The notes beneath the pieces were generated by a model. It did no database searches, was not told the origin of the DNA, and was given only the letters and a program-made list of their open reading frames with translations. The position numbers and the translations under genes were made by a program. A DNA stretch of 36,920 nt from Clostridia bacterium. GTDB taxonomy: Bacteria > Bacillota > Clostridia > Oscillospirales > Acutalibacteraceae. Positions 1-8,582 of this stretch are shown here, one piece after another; position 1 is the first letter of the stretch, and every line of letters starts with the position of its first letter. Location of the stretch: positions 1 to 36,920 of the forward strand of contig CAAEIM010000161.1 of assembly GCA_900755995.1 (NCBI GenBank), written 5' to 3'.

Positions 1-1
1 A

Positions 2-1063
2 GGCAAAACGGTAGTTCAGCACCAGCTTGCAAAGTGGGCGGCAGCGGATATTATTGTTTATATAGGCTGCGGTGAGCGTGGCAATGAGATGACAGATGTT
101 TTAAACGAATTTCCGGAGCTTAAAGACCCCCGCACAGGCAACTCGCTTATGGAACGAACAGTGCTTATTGCGAATACATCCGATATGCCGGTTGCGGCTC
201 GTGAGGCTTCTATCTACACAGGTATTACCATTGCGGAATATTTCAGAGATATGGGCTACACCGTAGCTCTTATGGCGGATTCAACCTCAAGATGGGCGGA
301 GGCGCTTCGTGAAATGTCAGGCCGTCTTGAAGAAATGCCCGGCGAGGAGGGTTACCCTGCATATCTCGGCAGCCGTCTTGCGCAGTTCTATGAACGTGCA
401 GGCAGAGTAATTGTAAACGGCAGGGAGAATACGGAGGGCGCACTTTCGGTAATCGGTGCGGTATCACCTCCGGGCGGTGATATTTCGGAGCCTGTATCTC
501 AGGCTACACTCAGAATCGTAAAGGTATTCTGGGGACTTGACGCAAACCTTGCATATAAAAGACATTTCCCTGCCATCAACTGGCTTACAAGCTATTCCTT
601 ATATACAGACCAGCTGGAAAAATGGTTTTCTGAGAATGCCGCTCCCGATTTTATGGAGCTGAGGGGCAGACTTCTTTCTTTGCTTCAGGACGAATCCGAG
701 CTTCAGGAAATAGTAAACCTTGTAGGTATGGACGCTCTTTCCGCACCCGACCGATTAAAGCTTGAAACCTCCCGCTCAATTCGTGAGGATTATCTGCACC
801 AAAACGCCTTTGACCCTGTGGACACATATACATCACTTAAAAAGCAGGTTCTCATGATGCGTGCAATAATAAGCTTCTATGACAAGGCGCTTGATGCTCT
901 TGACAAGGGCGCAGACATTGAGCTGCTTGTGAATATGCCCGTCAGAGAGGCTATCGGCAGATATAAATATGTTGATGAAGCAAAGGTTGAAGAAGAGTTT
1001 TACACTATTGAGGCAAAGCTTGACAGTGATATTAAAGCTGTAATTGAAAGGAGTGACGACTGA
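2..1063 (+). CDS. atpA: V-type ATP synthase subunit A, catalytic (5' truncated by window edge)
   Basis: Catalytic, nucleotide-binding subunit of the membrane ATPase that couples ATP hydrolysis or synthesis to H+ or Na+ transport. The window opens inside the gene: the frame is open from base 2, and the first codons read GKTVVQHQLAKW, the end of the Walker A loop, so the N-terminal third is missing. The 353 visible codons include GCGERGNEM, the DSTSRWAEALREMSGRL segment and SPPGGDISEP, all typical of V-type A subunits. The stop codon overlaps the start of subunit B (TGATG), which implies translational coupling. The family assignment is very secure. The bacterial V/A-type enzyme, rather than F-type, is clear from the A-B-D gene order. 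Confidence 0.96.
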   Translation, partial: GKTVVQHQLAKWAAADIIVYIGCGERGNEMTDVLNEFPELKDPRTGNSLMERTVLIANTSDMPVAAREASIYTGITIAEYFRDMGYTVALMADSTSRWAEALREMSGRLEEMPGEEGYPAYLGSRLAQFYERAGRVIVNGRENTEGALSVIGAVSPPGGDISEPVSQATLRIVKVFWGLDANLAYKRHFPAINWLTSYSLYTDQLEKWFSENAAPDFMELRGRLLSLLQDESELQEIVNLVGMDALSAPDRLKLETSRSIREDYLHQNAFDPVDTYTSLKKQVLMMRAIISFYDKALDALDKGADIELLVNMPVREAIGRYKYVDEAKVEEEFYTIEAKLDSDIKAVIERSDD

Positions 1064-2436
1064 TGCCGAAGGAATATCGCACCATTCGAGAGGTTGCAGG
1101 CCCTTTGATGATGATTAGTGACGTAGAGGGTGTAACCTATGATGAGCTTGGTGAAATAGAGCTTCCAAACGGCGAGGTTCGCCGCTGTCAGGTGCTTGAA
1201 ATTGACGGAAAAAACGCTCTGGTACAGCTTTTTGATTCTGCGGCAGGTATTAACCTCGCAGATTCAAAGGTTCGCTTTTTGGGCAGGTCTATGGAGCTTC
1301 CTGTATCTCCCGATATGCTTTCCCGTGTTTTTGACGGCTTGGGCAATCCTATTGATGACGGCCCCGCAATAATTCCCGAAAAGCGTATGGACATCAACGG
1401 TACGCCGATGAATCCAGCCGCACGAAACTATCCGCAGGAATTTATCCAGACCGGTATTTCCGCCATTGACGGACTTAACACGCTTGTAAGAGGGCAGAAG
1501 CTGCCGATTTTTTCGGCTTCGGGTTTGCCTCACGCACAGCTTGCAGCTCAGATTGCAAGACAGGCTGCTGTAAGGGGCAAAGACGAGCAGTTCGCCGTTG
1601 TTTTTGCCGCAATGGGAATTACCTTTGAAGAATCAGACTATTTTATTCAGTCGTTTAAGGAAACGGGAGCAATAGACAGAACGGTTATGTTCGTCAATCT
1701 TGCAAATGACCCTGCAATAGAGAGAATTGCAACGCCCAGAATGGCGCTTACCGCCGCAGAGTATCTTGCTTTTGATTTGGGTATGCATGTGCTTGTTATT
1801 ATGACTGACATAACAAACTACGCCGACGCCCTGCGTGAGGTTTCAGCCGCACGAAAGGAAGTGCCGGGCAGACGAGGCTATCCCGGATATATGTACACAA
1901 ACCTTGCCACCCTATATGAAAGAGCGGGCAGACTGAAGGGCAAGGAGGGCTCTATTACCCTTATTCCGATTCTGACTATGCCTGAGGATGATAAAACACA
2001 CCCGATTCCCGACCTTACAGGCTACATTACCGAGGGACAGATTATTCTTTCCCGTGAGCTTTACAGAAAGGGCGTTACACCTCCGATTGATGTTTTGCCC
2101 TCGCTTTCCCGACTCAAGGACAAAGGCATAGGCCCCGACCGTACCCGTGAAGATCATGCCGCAACTATGAACCAGCTTTTTGCCGCCTATGCACGAGGCA
2201 AGGACGCAAGAGAGCTTATGGTGGTTCTCGGCGAGGCGGCGCTTACCGAGATGGATAAGAAGTATGCTGAATTTGCCGAAGCATTTGAAAAAGAATATGT
2301 TTCTCAGGGTTACAATGCAAACCGCTCCATTGAGGAAACCCTTGATATAGGCTGGAAGCTGCTGAAAATTCTTCCGAGAAGCGAATTAAAGCGTATTAAA
2401 GACGATATGCTCGACAAATATTACGGAAAAGAATAA
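1063..2436 (+). CDS. atpB: V-type ATP synthase subunit B
   Basis: Regulatory, non-catalytic nucleotide-binding subunit that alternates with subunit A in the V1 hexamer. It has 457 aa, the normal length for the family. It begins MPKEYRTIREVAGPL and carries SGLPHAQLAAQIARQ where the catalytic subunit has a P-loop; the lack of a GKT here is the expected B-subunit signature. The segment ITNYADALREVSAARKEVPG matches the conserved subunit B region. The ATG overlaps the TGA of subunit A by one base, and subunit D follows 21 bases downstream, so the three genes belong to one operon whose proximal part lies left of the window. Confidence 0.97.
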   Translation: MPKEYRTIREVAGPLMMISDVEGVTYDELGEIELPNGEVRRCQVLEIDGKNALVQLFDSAAGINLADSKVRFLGRSMELPVSPDMLSRVFDGLGNPIDDGPAIIPEKRMDINGTPMNPAARNYPQEFIQTGISAIDGLNTLVRGQKLPIFSASGLPHAQLAAQIARQAAVRGKDEQFAVVFAAMGITFEESDYFIQSFKETGAIDRTVMFVNLANDPAIERIATPRMALTAAEYLAFDLGMHVLVIMTDITNYADALREVSAARKEVPGRRGYPGYMYTNLATLYERAGRLKGKEGSITLIPILTMPEDDKTHPIPDLTGYITEGQIILSRELYRKGVTPPIDVLPSLSRLKDKGIGPDRTREDHAATMNQLFAAYARGKDARELMVVLGEAALTEMDKKYAEFAEAFEKEYVSQGYNANRSIEETLDIGWKLLKILPRSELKRIKDDMLDKYYGKE

Positions 2437-2457
2437 CTGCTTTGAGGGTGCTTATCA

Positions 2458-3117
2458 ATGGCTATTATGAATGTTAATCCCACACGAATGCAGCTCACAA
2501 AGCTGAAAAAACAGCTTGCAACTGCCGTGCGTGGACATAAAATGTTAAAAGACAAGCGTGATGAGCTTATGCGCCGTTTTATTGACTTGGTTCAGGAGAA
2601 CAAGCAGCTGCGTGACAGAATTGAGAGTGAAATCGCCGAGTGCAACTCACACTTTGTAAACGCAAGCGCCGTAATGTCAAAACAGGCTCTTGATGCGTCG
2701 CTTATGTCGCCTAAACAGCAGATAAGCGTTGAGGTCGGCTCAAAAAATGTTATGAGCGTAAATATTCCCCAATTTACCGTGTCAGCACGAACAGACGACA
2801 GGGGAGATATATTTCCGTACGGATTTGCGTTTACCTCTTTTGAGCTTGACGATGCTGTAATGTCGCTTAACGATATTCTCCCTGACCTCATTAGGCTTGC
2901 GGAGATTGAAAAAAGCTGTGAAATGCTGTCAGCCGAAATCGAAAAGACACGCCGCAGAGTAAACTCGCTTGAACACGTTATGATACCGAGGTATCAGGAA
3001 ACAATAAAATATATTTCTATGAAGCTGGAGGAAAATGACCGCAGCAGCCGTACCAGACTGATGAAGGTCAAGGATATGCTGCTTGATAAGGCGCATAACT
3101 ATTCCGGCAAGTATTAA
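2458..3117 (+). CDS. atpD: V-type ATP synthase subunit D
   Basis: Central-stalk (rotor shaft) subunit that transmits rotation between the V1 head and the membrane ring. It has 219 aa and starts MAIMNVNPTRMQLTKLKKQL, the classic V-type D-subunit opening. Long alpha-helical coiled-coil stretches at both ends (about residues 10-75 and 145-200), with heptad-like charged and leucine residues, fit the antiparallel shaft. It is the last gene of the operon: an intrinsic terminator begins six bases after the stop codon. Confidence 0.94.
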   Translation: MAIMNVNPTRMQLTKLKKQLATAVRGHKMLKDKRDELMRRFIDLVQENKQLRDRIESEIAECNSHFVNASAVMSKQALDASLMSPKQQISVEVGSKNVMSVNIPQFTVSARTDDRGDIFPYGFAFTSFELDDAVMSLNDILPDLIRLAEIEKSCEMLSAEIEKTRRRVNSLEHVMIPRYQETIKYISMKLEENDRSSRTRLMKVKDMLLDKAHNYSGKY

Positions 3118-3122
3118 CAGAG

Positions 3123-3163
3123 GCTGCCTTTGCCTTTAATACAGCAGAGGCAGCTTTATTGTT
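3123..3163 (+). terminator. Rho-independent terminator of the ATP synthase operon
   Basis: An 11-bp stem (GCTGCCTTTGC at 3123-3133 pairing with GCAGAGGCAGC at 3144-3154, one G-U pair) with a 10-base loop is followed by TTTATTGTTT. It sits directly after atpD. Confidence 0.85.
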
Positions 3164-3173
3164 TGCAGCTCTA

Positions 3174-3202
3174 TTGAAATATCAATTTGATTATGGTATA
3201 AT
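3174..3202 (+). promoter_or_regulatory. Sigma-A promoter with extended -10 (upstream copy)
   Basis: TTGAAA (3174-3179), a 17-base spacer and TATAAT (3197-3202), preceded by TGG, make a near-consensus vegetative promoter. It points toward the flavodiiron gene, leaving a leader of about 230 bases. Its -10 block (TTATGGTATAATAA) recurs downstream at 3332-3345. Confidence 0.7.
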
Positions 3203-3346
3203 AAACGTATGAAAATTTGTTATATGAATAAAATTTCTGCTTGCGTTTATTATACAATTTTATATTGCCCGCTCAGTTTGCCGCTTTGCGGCAACGAGCG
3301 ATGGCTGATTATACCATAAAAGACCTCGCTTTTATGGTATAATAAT
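3191..3346. repeat. Nested palindromic promoter region with duplicated extended -10 elements
   Basis: TTATGGTATAATAA occurs at 3191-3204 and again at 3332-3345, and its inverse ATTATACCATAA at 3308-3319. Together these form a perfect 12-bp inverted repeat over about 130 bases and a 15-bp palindrome (arms 3308-3322 and 3329-3343, loop ACCTCG). A second perfect 12-bp inverted pair is GTATAATAAACG (3196-3207) with CGTTTATTATAC (3244-3255), and there is a 7-bp GC-rich hairpin TTGCCGC-TTT-GCGGCAA (3278-3294). No coding frame explains the region. It could be a regulatory array, a small palindromic insertion, or a structured leader. Confidence 0.65.
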
Positions 3347-3436
3347 CTATGAATTGGGACATTATTCCGCAATTTTCGCATTTGTAGGAAAGGCACTCTT
3401 TCCTGAATAATACTATTGAGAAAAGGAGATATTACA

Positions 3437-4594
3437 GTGAATATTGAAATTTCTAAGGCAATTAAATACATTGGCGTTGACGATAAAACCATTGACCTTT
3501 TTGAAAGTCAGTACATAGTGCCAAACGGCATATCATACAATTCATATGTGATTCTTGATGAAAAGGTTTGCGTTCTCGATACAGTTGACAAGAGAAAAAC
3601 CGATGAATGGGTTAAGAATCTCGAGCAGGCGCTTGAGGGAAGAACCCCTGATTATCTTGTTATTAATCATCTTGAGCCTGACCACTCATCAAATATTAAA
3701 TTACTTGCCGAAAAATATCCTCAGATGAAGCTTGTAGGAAATGCTAAAACCTTTAATATGCTGCCGCAATTCTTTAACATTGACCTTACAGACAGAACTG
3801 TAGCCGTAAAAGAGGGCGATACATTAAGTCTCGGTGAGCATACACTTTCATTTTATATGGCGCCTATGGTTCATTGGCCAGAGGTTATGGTTACATATGA
3901 GAACAGTGAAAAGGTGCTATTTTCTGCCGATGGTTTCGGAAAGTTCGGCGCACTTGATACAGATGAGGATTGGGCCTGCGAAGCAAGAAGGTATTACTTC
4001 AATATTTGCGGCAAATACGGCGTTCAGGTACAGGCACTTCTTAAAAAGGCAGCGGCTCTTGACGTTAATACAATCTGTCCGCTCCACGGCCCGATTCTTT
4101 CGGAGAATCTTGATTATTATATTAACCTTTACGATATATGGAGTAAATACGAGCCTGAGGTTGACGGAGTATTTATTGCATATTGCTCAATTCACGGAAA
4201 CACAGAGCAGGCTGCTCAAAAGCTTTATGAGATTTTAAAAGCTAAGACTGACAAGAAGATTGCAATTTCTGACCTTTCAAGAAGCGATATGGCTGAAAAT
4301 ATTGAAGATGCATTTAAATATTCAACTCTTGTTGTTGCTGCACCGTCATATGACGGCGGCGTATTCCCGATTATGAATGATTTTCTGCACCATCTCAAAA
4401 TCAAGGGATTTAAAAACCGCAAGGTTGCAGTTATAGAGAACGGTTCCTGGGCACCGTGTGCTGCCAAGGCTATGCAGCCGTATTTTGACGAGATGAAGGG
4501 AATTGAGGTTTCTGATGTAAAGGTAACCATTCGTTCAGCAATGACTGCCGAGAATGAACAGCAGCTTGAAGCATTGGCTGACTCAATTTTATAA
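3437..4594 (+). CDS. fprA: Flavodiiron protein (A-type flavoprotein, O2/NO reductase)
   Basis: A cytoplasmic FMN/diiron enzyme that reduces O2 to water (or NO to N2O), a standard oxygen-detoxification enzyme in anaerobes. The metallo-beta-lactamase half carries every iron ligand: H78-x-E80-x-D82-H83 in HLEPDH, H146 in MVHWPE, D165 in SADGFG and H217 in PLHGP. The flavodoxin half starts near residue 245 with the FMN-binding loop CSIHGNTEQ. The start is GTG at 3437 because GGAG (3425-3428) lies 8 bases before it; an upstream TTG at 3416 would place the ribosome-binding site inside the coding region. Length is 385 aa, normal for the minimal family. No rubredoxin or reductase gene is adjacent, so its electron donor is encoded elsewhere. 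Confidence 0.94.
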   Translation: MNIEISKAIKYIGVDDKTIDLFESQYIVPNGISYNSYVILDEKVCVLDTVDKRKTDEWVKNLEQALEGRTPDYLVINHLEPDHSSNIKLLAEKYPQMKLVGNAKTFNMLPQFFNIDLTDRTVAVKEGDTLSLGEHTLSFYMAPMVHWPEVMVTYENSEKVLFSADGFGKFGALDTDEDWACEARRYYFNICGKYGVQVQALLKKAAALDVNTICPLHGPILSENLDYYINLYDIWSKYEPEVDGVFIAYCSIHGNTEQAAQKLYEILKAKTDKKIAISDLSRSDMAENIEDAFKYSTLVVAAPSYDGGVFPIMNDFLHHLKIKGFKNRKVAVIENGSWAPCAAKAMQPYFDEMKGIEVSDVKVTIRSAMTAENEQQLEALADSIL

Positions 4595-4947
4595 TTTTTT
4601 AAATATTTATCGCCCTTATGGTGGCGGGTTTTATATCCGCATTGTTTTTCGGTGCTGATATTTTACTTTTTGTAAATAGCTTGAAAGAAGTCGGGCATAT
4701 GAGTGTATGTCTATATAATAATGTCTGCCCTGCCTGAAGAAATGTACTCTCATTCCATTGAGTATAAAATTATTTTTTTATTTTGGCTTTTTGATTTATT
4801 TTGTTAAAATGTAATAAAATTGTAAATAAATAGTAGTTGTTTTGAGATTTTCAGTATGCTATAATTTATTTAAAGTAGTTATGTTCGGATAGTCGGATAT
4901 ATTCTTCTGAATTAAATTTATTGTATTTTTATAAGTAGGGTGATTTT
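4595..4947. other. Geneless AT-rich gap between fprA and nrdR
   Basis: No plausible gene is visible. CGCC-CTTATGGT-GGCG followed by GGTTTTATAT (about 4611-4634) is a weak terminator candidate for fprA. A stretch around 4690-4730 has GGGCA and TGCCC arms. A 7-bp stem (4743-4749 with 4760-4766, one G-U) is followed after AAATTA by a run of seven T, which could end a short transcript. The last 110 bases contain the nrdR promoter. Confidence 0.4.
4837..4865 (+). promoter_or_regulatory. Probable nrdR promoter
   Basis: TTGTTT (4837-4842), a 17-base spacer and TATAAT (4860-4865) preceded by TGC give an extended -10 promoter about 80 bases upstream of nrdR. I see no obvious NrdR box here. Confidence 0.6.
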
Positions 4948-5412
4948 ATGAGATGTCCGTACTGTTCATATGAAGAAAGCAAGGTTGTTGACTCCCGTTC
5001 TGCTGACGACGGAGAAAGAATCCGCAGGAGGAGAGAGTGCCTGAAATGCGGCAGACGTTTTACAACCTATGAGATAATTGAAAATATTCCCCTCTATGTT
5101 GTTAAGCGTGACAAATCACGAGAGGTTTTTGACAGAAATAAGCTGACTGCCGGAATACTTCGTGCCTGTGAAAAACGCCCTGTTTCCATTGAGCAGGTTG
5201 AGGAGATGGTGAACACCATTGAAACGGCTGCACAGAGCGGTTTGGAGCGTGAAATTACCACTGAGCAGATTGGCGAGCTTGCTATGGAGCAGCTCAAAAA
5301 GGTAGATGAGGTTTCTTATGTGCGCTTTGCATCTGTTTATCGGCAGTTTAAGGATATAAATACATTTATGGAGGAGCTTAACAAGCTTCTCAGTGAAAAA
5401 AGCGATAAATAG
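4948..5412 (+). CDS. nrdR: Transcriptional repressor NrdR
   Basis: A zinc-ribbon/ATP-cone repressor that senses ATP/dATP and shuts down ribonucleotide reductase genes. The zinc ribbon uses C3, C6 (CPYC) and C31, C34 (CLKC), with the basic RIRRRR stretch between them. The ATP-cone runs from about residue 45 (PLYVVKRDKSREVFDRNKL) to the C-terminus. At 154 aa it has the family's standard length. The ribosome-binding site is AGGGTG seven bases before the ATG. It stands alone, with its own promoter and a strong terminator; no ribonucleotide reductase gene lies in the window, so its targets are elsewhere. Confidence 0.97.
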   Translation: MRCPYCSYEESKVVDSRSADDGERIRRRRECLKCGRRFTTYEIIENIPLYVVKRDKSREVFDRNKLTAGILRACEKRPVSIEQVEEMVNTIETAAQSGLEREITTEQIGELAMEQLKKVDEVSYVRFASVYRQFKDINTFMEELNKLLSEKSDK

Positions 5413-5422
5413 TTTATTATTG

Positions 5423-5457
5423 TGAGCCTGATTAAAATAGTCAGGCTCATTTTTATT
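5423..5457 (+). terminator. Rho-independent terminator after nrdR
   Basis: A perfect 9-bp stem, TGAGCCTGA (5423-5431) with TCAGGCTCA (5441-5449), and a 9-base loop are followed by TTTTTATTT. Confidence 0.92.
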
Positions 5458-5529
5458 TAATGGGCAGGAATTTTTAAAAAAATTTGTAAAAAATACTAAA
5501 ATACTATTTATTTTGCTGAGAAATAATGT

Positions 5530-5535
5530 TATAAT
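5530..5535 (+). promoter_or_regulatory. Candidate -10 box of the AmyE-like amylase gene
   Basis: TATAAT at 5530-5535 lies about 45 bases upstream of the coding region. The matching -35 (TTTATT at 5507-5512, 17-base spacing) is weak, which may mean an activator is needed. No CcpA-type cre palindrome was recognised between 5450 and 5580. Confidence 0.4.
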
Positions 5536-5579
5536 AGTTATGTCCTTTTGGCTTTGGTGCCTTTGGGACTTACTGTTAA

Positions 5580-7619
5580 ATGAAAGATGGTGATTATTTG
5601 TTAAAAAGAATATTTTCCGGTTTGCTTGCCTCAGCTATGCTGACAGGAACAGTTGTATGCCTGGCCGGTTGTTCAGATAATACTGAAACTCCAAATCAAA
5701 ATAACCCGGGCAGTGTTTCAACTGAGTATGCTCATGCGGAAAATGTTAAGGACGGTACTATACTCCAGTGCTTCTCGTGGGATTTCAATACAATAAAGGA
5801 ATCTATGGCTGACATTGCGGCTTCCGGTTATACCGCTTTGCAGACCTCTCCAATCAATGAATGTCTTGAGGGCGAGGACGGCGGAATGCAGCTTTACGGT
5901 CACGGTAAATGGTACTATCATTATCAGCCTACCGACTTTAAAATCGGAAATTATCAGCTCGGCACTCGTGACGAATTCAAGGCTATGTGTGAAGAAGCGG
6001 ATAAATACGGTATTAAGGTTATTGTCGATGTTATCGCCAATCATACCACCCCCACAACAGGTGAAATCAGTCAGGATCTTATTGATGCAGGCGGCGGAAG
6101 TCTTGATACTCTGTATCATAAGAACAATGCTTATGACCTCAATGATTATTCAAGCAGACTTGCCTGTACCACCTACAAAATGGGAGGCTTGCCCGACATC
6201 AATACCGAGCGTACCTCGTTTCAGGATTACTTCATTGATTACATCAATGATTGTGTAGCCTGCGGTGCAGACGGCTTTAGATACGACACTGCAAAGCATA
6301 TCGGTCTGCCCGACGACCCCAAGGAAGATGACGGTTTTACAAATAACTTCTGGGAGAGAGTCATTACAGAGGTTGATAATGCGGACAAGCTGTTTATATA
6401 CGGCGAGGTGCTTCAGGGCAACAACGAAAGACTGGCTGATTACATTGACGCAATAGGCTGTACAACAGCAAGTACATACGGCGGCAAAATCAGAAGCGCT
6501 GTTACTAATAATGTCCTATCAAAGGGAACGGTGAGCGATTACTGGATTGGAGATGCTCCCGCCAATATAGTTACATGGGTTGAATCTCACGATAACTACA
6601 TTAATGACGGCAACTGGTATAATATGACCAAGGAGCAGGTGCTTCTCGGCTGGGCAATAATTACTGCAAGAAAAGACGGCACTCCGCTGTTCTTTGACCG
6701 TCCGTACAACTCAAGCGTTGAAAACGAATGGGGTATGAACCGCATTGGTACAGCCGGAGATGATATGTACAAGGCTCAAAGTGTTAAGGCTGTAAACTTT
6801 TTCCGTACTGCAATGATAGGCGAGGAGGAAAACATTGTAAATCCCGATTCGGATTCAACTGCTGTTATGATTGAAAGAGGCACAAAGGGTGCTGTAATTG
6901 TAAATACTCAGAAAGCACTTAAGGCTGATTTTGAAACCAATCTTGCAGACGGAACCTATGTTGACCGTGTTGACGGAAAAACTGAATACACCGTAAAGAA
7001 CGGCAAGCTGAGCTGTCAGACGGATATTCCCGAAAACAGTGTAGTAGTACTTTATAATGACGGTTATACCGAATATGAGGCGACAGCCGAGGTTGGTGTA
7101 GCTGAGGATACTGTATTTGAACTTGAAAAGGGAAGTACAGCAAGTGTTACGCTCACCTGCGCCAATACAGATAATGCCGAATACACGCTTAACGGCGGCA
7201 AGGCTGTTGCGTATAAAAACGGCGACAAGGTTTCGGTATCCGTACCTGAGGAAAGTGATAATGCGGTTCTTGTGCTCACTGCAAAAAATTCAAAGGGAGT
7301 AAAGACCTATGAAAAGGTTGTATTTTCTGTAGTGGAAAAATACTCTGTCGCAAGAGGCACAAAGGTTTACTTTGAAAAACCCGAGAGCTGGGACGAGCAG
7401 CTTTTTGCCTATGTCTATAATGATAAAATTTATGAAAACGATTCGTGGCCCGGAGTCGAAATGACAAAGGAAAACGACGGAAAGTACAGCTACACCCTTA
7501 CAGAGGACTGGGAAACACCGTACATTATTTTTAATGACGGAGATTCTCCCGACAGTCAGCAGTACCCTGCTAACGAGGGACTCGTTGTAGAAGACGGCAA
7601 AACATATACTGTAGAATAA
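5580..7619 (+). CDS. Cell-surface lipoprotein alpha-amylase, GH13 (AmyE-like) with C-terminal starch-binding module
   Basis: An extracellular endo-acting enzyme cleaving alpha-1,4 bonds in starch. The N-terminus has a lipoprotein signal ending in the lipobox LAGC (lipidated Cys31), so it should be anchored to the outer face of the membrane. The catalytic barrel resembles Bacillus subtilis AmyE (GH13_28): region I DVIANH (D150, N154, H155), region II GFRYDTAKH with nucleophile D236, acid/base E276 in YGEV, and D338 in ESHDNY. All three catalytic residues are present. A CBM26-type module occupies about residues 590-679 (NDSWPGVEM, YSYTL, YIIFND). B. subtilis AmyE has the same order and similar length. 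The ATG at 5580 has a weak ribosome-binding site; TTG at 5598, preceded by GGTGA, is an alternative start that keeps the signal peptide. There is no dockerin, unlike 29383-30600. Confidence 0.93.
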   Translation: MKDGDYLLKRIFSGLLASAMLTGTVVCLAGCSDNTETPNQNNPGSVSTEYAHAENVKDGTILQCFSWDFNTIKESMADIAASGYTALQTSPINECLEGEDGGMQLYGHGKWYYHYQPTDFKIGNYQLGTRDEFKAMCEEADKYGIKVIVDVIANHTTPTTGEISQDLIDAGGGSLDTLYHKNNAYDLNDYSSRLACTTYKMGGLPDINTERTSFQDYFIDYINDCVACGADGFRYDTAKHIGLPDDPKEDDGFTNNFWERVITEVDNADKLFIYGEVLQGNNERLADYIDAIGCTTASTYGGKIRSAVTNNVLSKGTVSDYWIGDAPANIVTWVESHDNYINDGNWYNMTKEQVLLGWAIITARKDGTPLFFDRPYNSSVENEWGMNRIGTAGDDMYKAQSVKAVNFFRTAMIGEEENIVNPDSDSTAVMIERGTKGAVIVNTQKALKADFETNLADGTYVDRVDGKTEYTVKNGKLSCQTDIPENSVVVLYNDGYTEYEATAEVGVAEDTVFELEKGSTASVTLTCANTDNAEYTLNGGKAVAYKNGDKVSVSVPEESDNAVLVLTAKNSKGVKTYEKVVFSVVEKYSVARGTKVYFEKPESWDEQLFAYVYNDKIYENDSWPGVEMTKENDGKYSYTLTEDWETPYIIFNDGDSPDSQQYPANEGLVVEDGKTYTVE

Positions 7620-7637
7620 AATTGGAGGATATATATT

Positions 7638-8447
7638 ATGAGCGAAATGAAAATGGAAGGCAGCAAGGTGCCTGCAGAGCAGATTTTTAATCCTGAGCTT
7701 AAAGAAGCAATAGTGAATATGCAGGAGGATAATTCAAAGCAGAATATCGACAAAATGATTGACGAGGTTGTTAAGGCGAAGTTCATTCTCCCTGCAAAGG
7801 TAATTCCTACAACTCAGGCAGTTACAGAAAACGGCAAGACCGTTATGAAGCAGGCTACACAGGTTCAGTTCAGACTTCTTGAAAACCAGAACAAGGAAAA
7901 ATTCTTTGGCCTTTTCACCGATACCGAGGAGCTTTTTAAGTGGCAGGATACCAAGTCTGCTCAGAAGGTTGTAACAGATTTTGACAGCGTTTCCCAGATG
8001 GTTATGGACCCTAATTCAAATGTTTCGGGATTTGTAATCAACGCATTCGGCAAGAGTGTAACATTCCCGAAAAATATGATTATTTCAATCAAGCAGCAGA
8101 AGGATTTTAACACTCTCAACAAGGATTTATTCAAGCCCGGCGAGCAGATAAAGATTGGCGAGCCAAAGGATTATCCTATTGACCTTATGGCTGCTCTTAT
8201 CAACCACTTCAGCTCAGAGCCAAATGTTAATCTGGCTTTCCTGAGAATGATGGAGCACAGTGATAAAAAGAGCTATCTTGTAGTAGTTGATTTTGTCGGC
8301 GATATGAAAAAGATTTTTGACGCAGTTAAAGAAGCTGCAAAACCGTACCTTAATGACGATATGGATATGCTGGTTATGCCGAGCACAATGGATATGGCTA
8401 GAAATGCCGTAAACGGTGTTGAGCCTTTCTACAAAAAAGAACAATAA
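7638..8447 (+). CDS. SseB-domain protein
   Basis: A 269-aa protein with an N-terminal SseB-like domain (about residues 30-155): note KFFGLFTDTEELFKW, VMDPNSNVSGFVINAFG and the preceding hydrophobic strands. In Gram-positive bacteria this domain is widespread and mostly uncharacterised. The C-terminal half (residues 165-265) has SYLVVVDFVGD and ends FYKKEQ, resembling the C-terminal SseB region. There is no signal peptide, so it should be cytosolic. It starts 18 bases after the amylase stop with a strong GGAGG, so the two are probably co-transcribed, although no functional link is known. The start is well supported; the function is unknown. Confidence 0.75.
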   Translation: MSEMKMEGSKVPAEQIFNPELKEAIVNMQEDNSKQNIDKMIDEVVKAKFILPAKVIPTTQAVTENGKTVMKQATQVQFRLLENQNKEKFFGLFTDTEELFKWQDTKSAQKVVTDFDSVSQMVMDPNSNVSGFVINAFGKSVTFPKNMIISIKQQKDFNTLNKDLFKPGEQIKIGEPKDYPIDLMAALINHFSSEPNVNLAFLRMMEHSDKKSYLVVVDFVGDMKKIFDAVKEAAKPYLNDDMDMLVMPSTMDMARNAVNGVEPFYKKEQ

Positions 8448-8463
8448 TTATTTTTAATTTACT

Positions 8464-8499
8464 GAAAGCTTCCGATAAATTCGGGAGCTTTCTTCTCTT
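8464..8499 (+). terminator. Rho-independent terminator after the amylase-SseB unit
   Basis: A 12-bp stem, GAAAGCTTCCGA (8464-8475) with TCGGGAGCTTTC (8481-8492), has one G-U pair and a TAAAT loop and is followed by TTCTCTT. The U-tract is imperfect. Confidence 0.8.
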
Positions 8500-8582
8500 A
8501 AAACCATAATAATCAGCATTTTTTACAACCAAATATACAATAATGTTTAGCTATATTGCCTATGTCATATTTTAGTGAAATA

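Noticed and set aside
3416..3436. TTG start for the flavodiiron gene
   Set aside because: It would place the GGAG ribosome-binding site within the coding region; GTG 3437 has correct spacing and matches the family's N-terminus.
5450..5580. CcpA (cre) operator upstream of the AmyE-like amylase
   Set aside because: No TGNNANCGNTNNCA-like palindrome found in this interval by eye.
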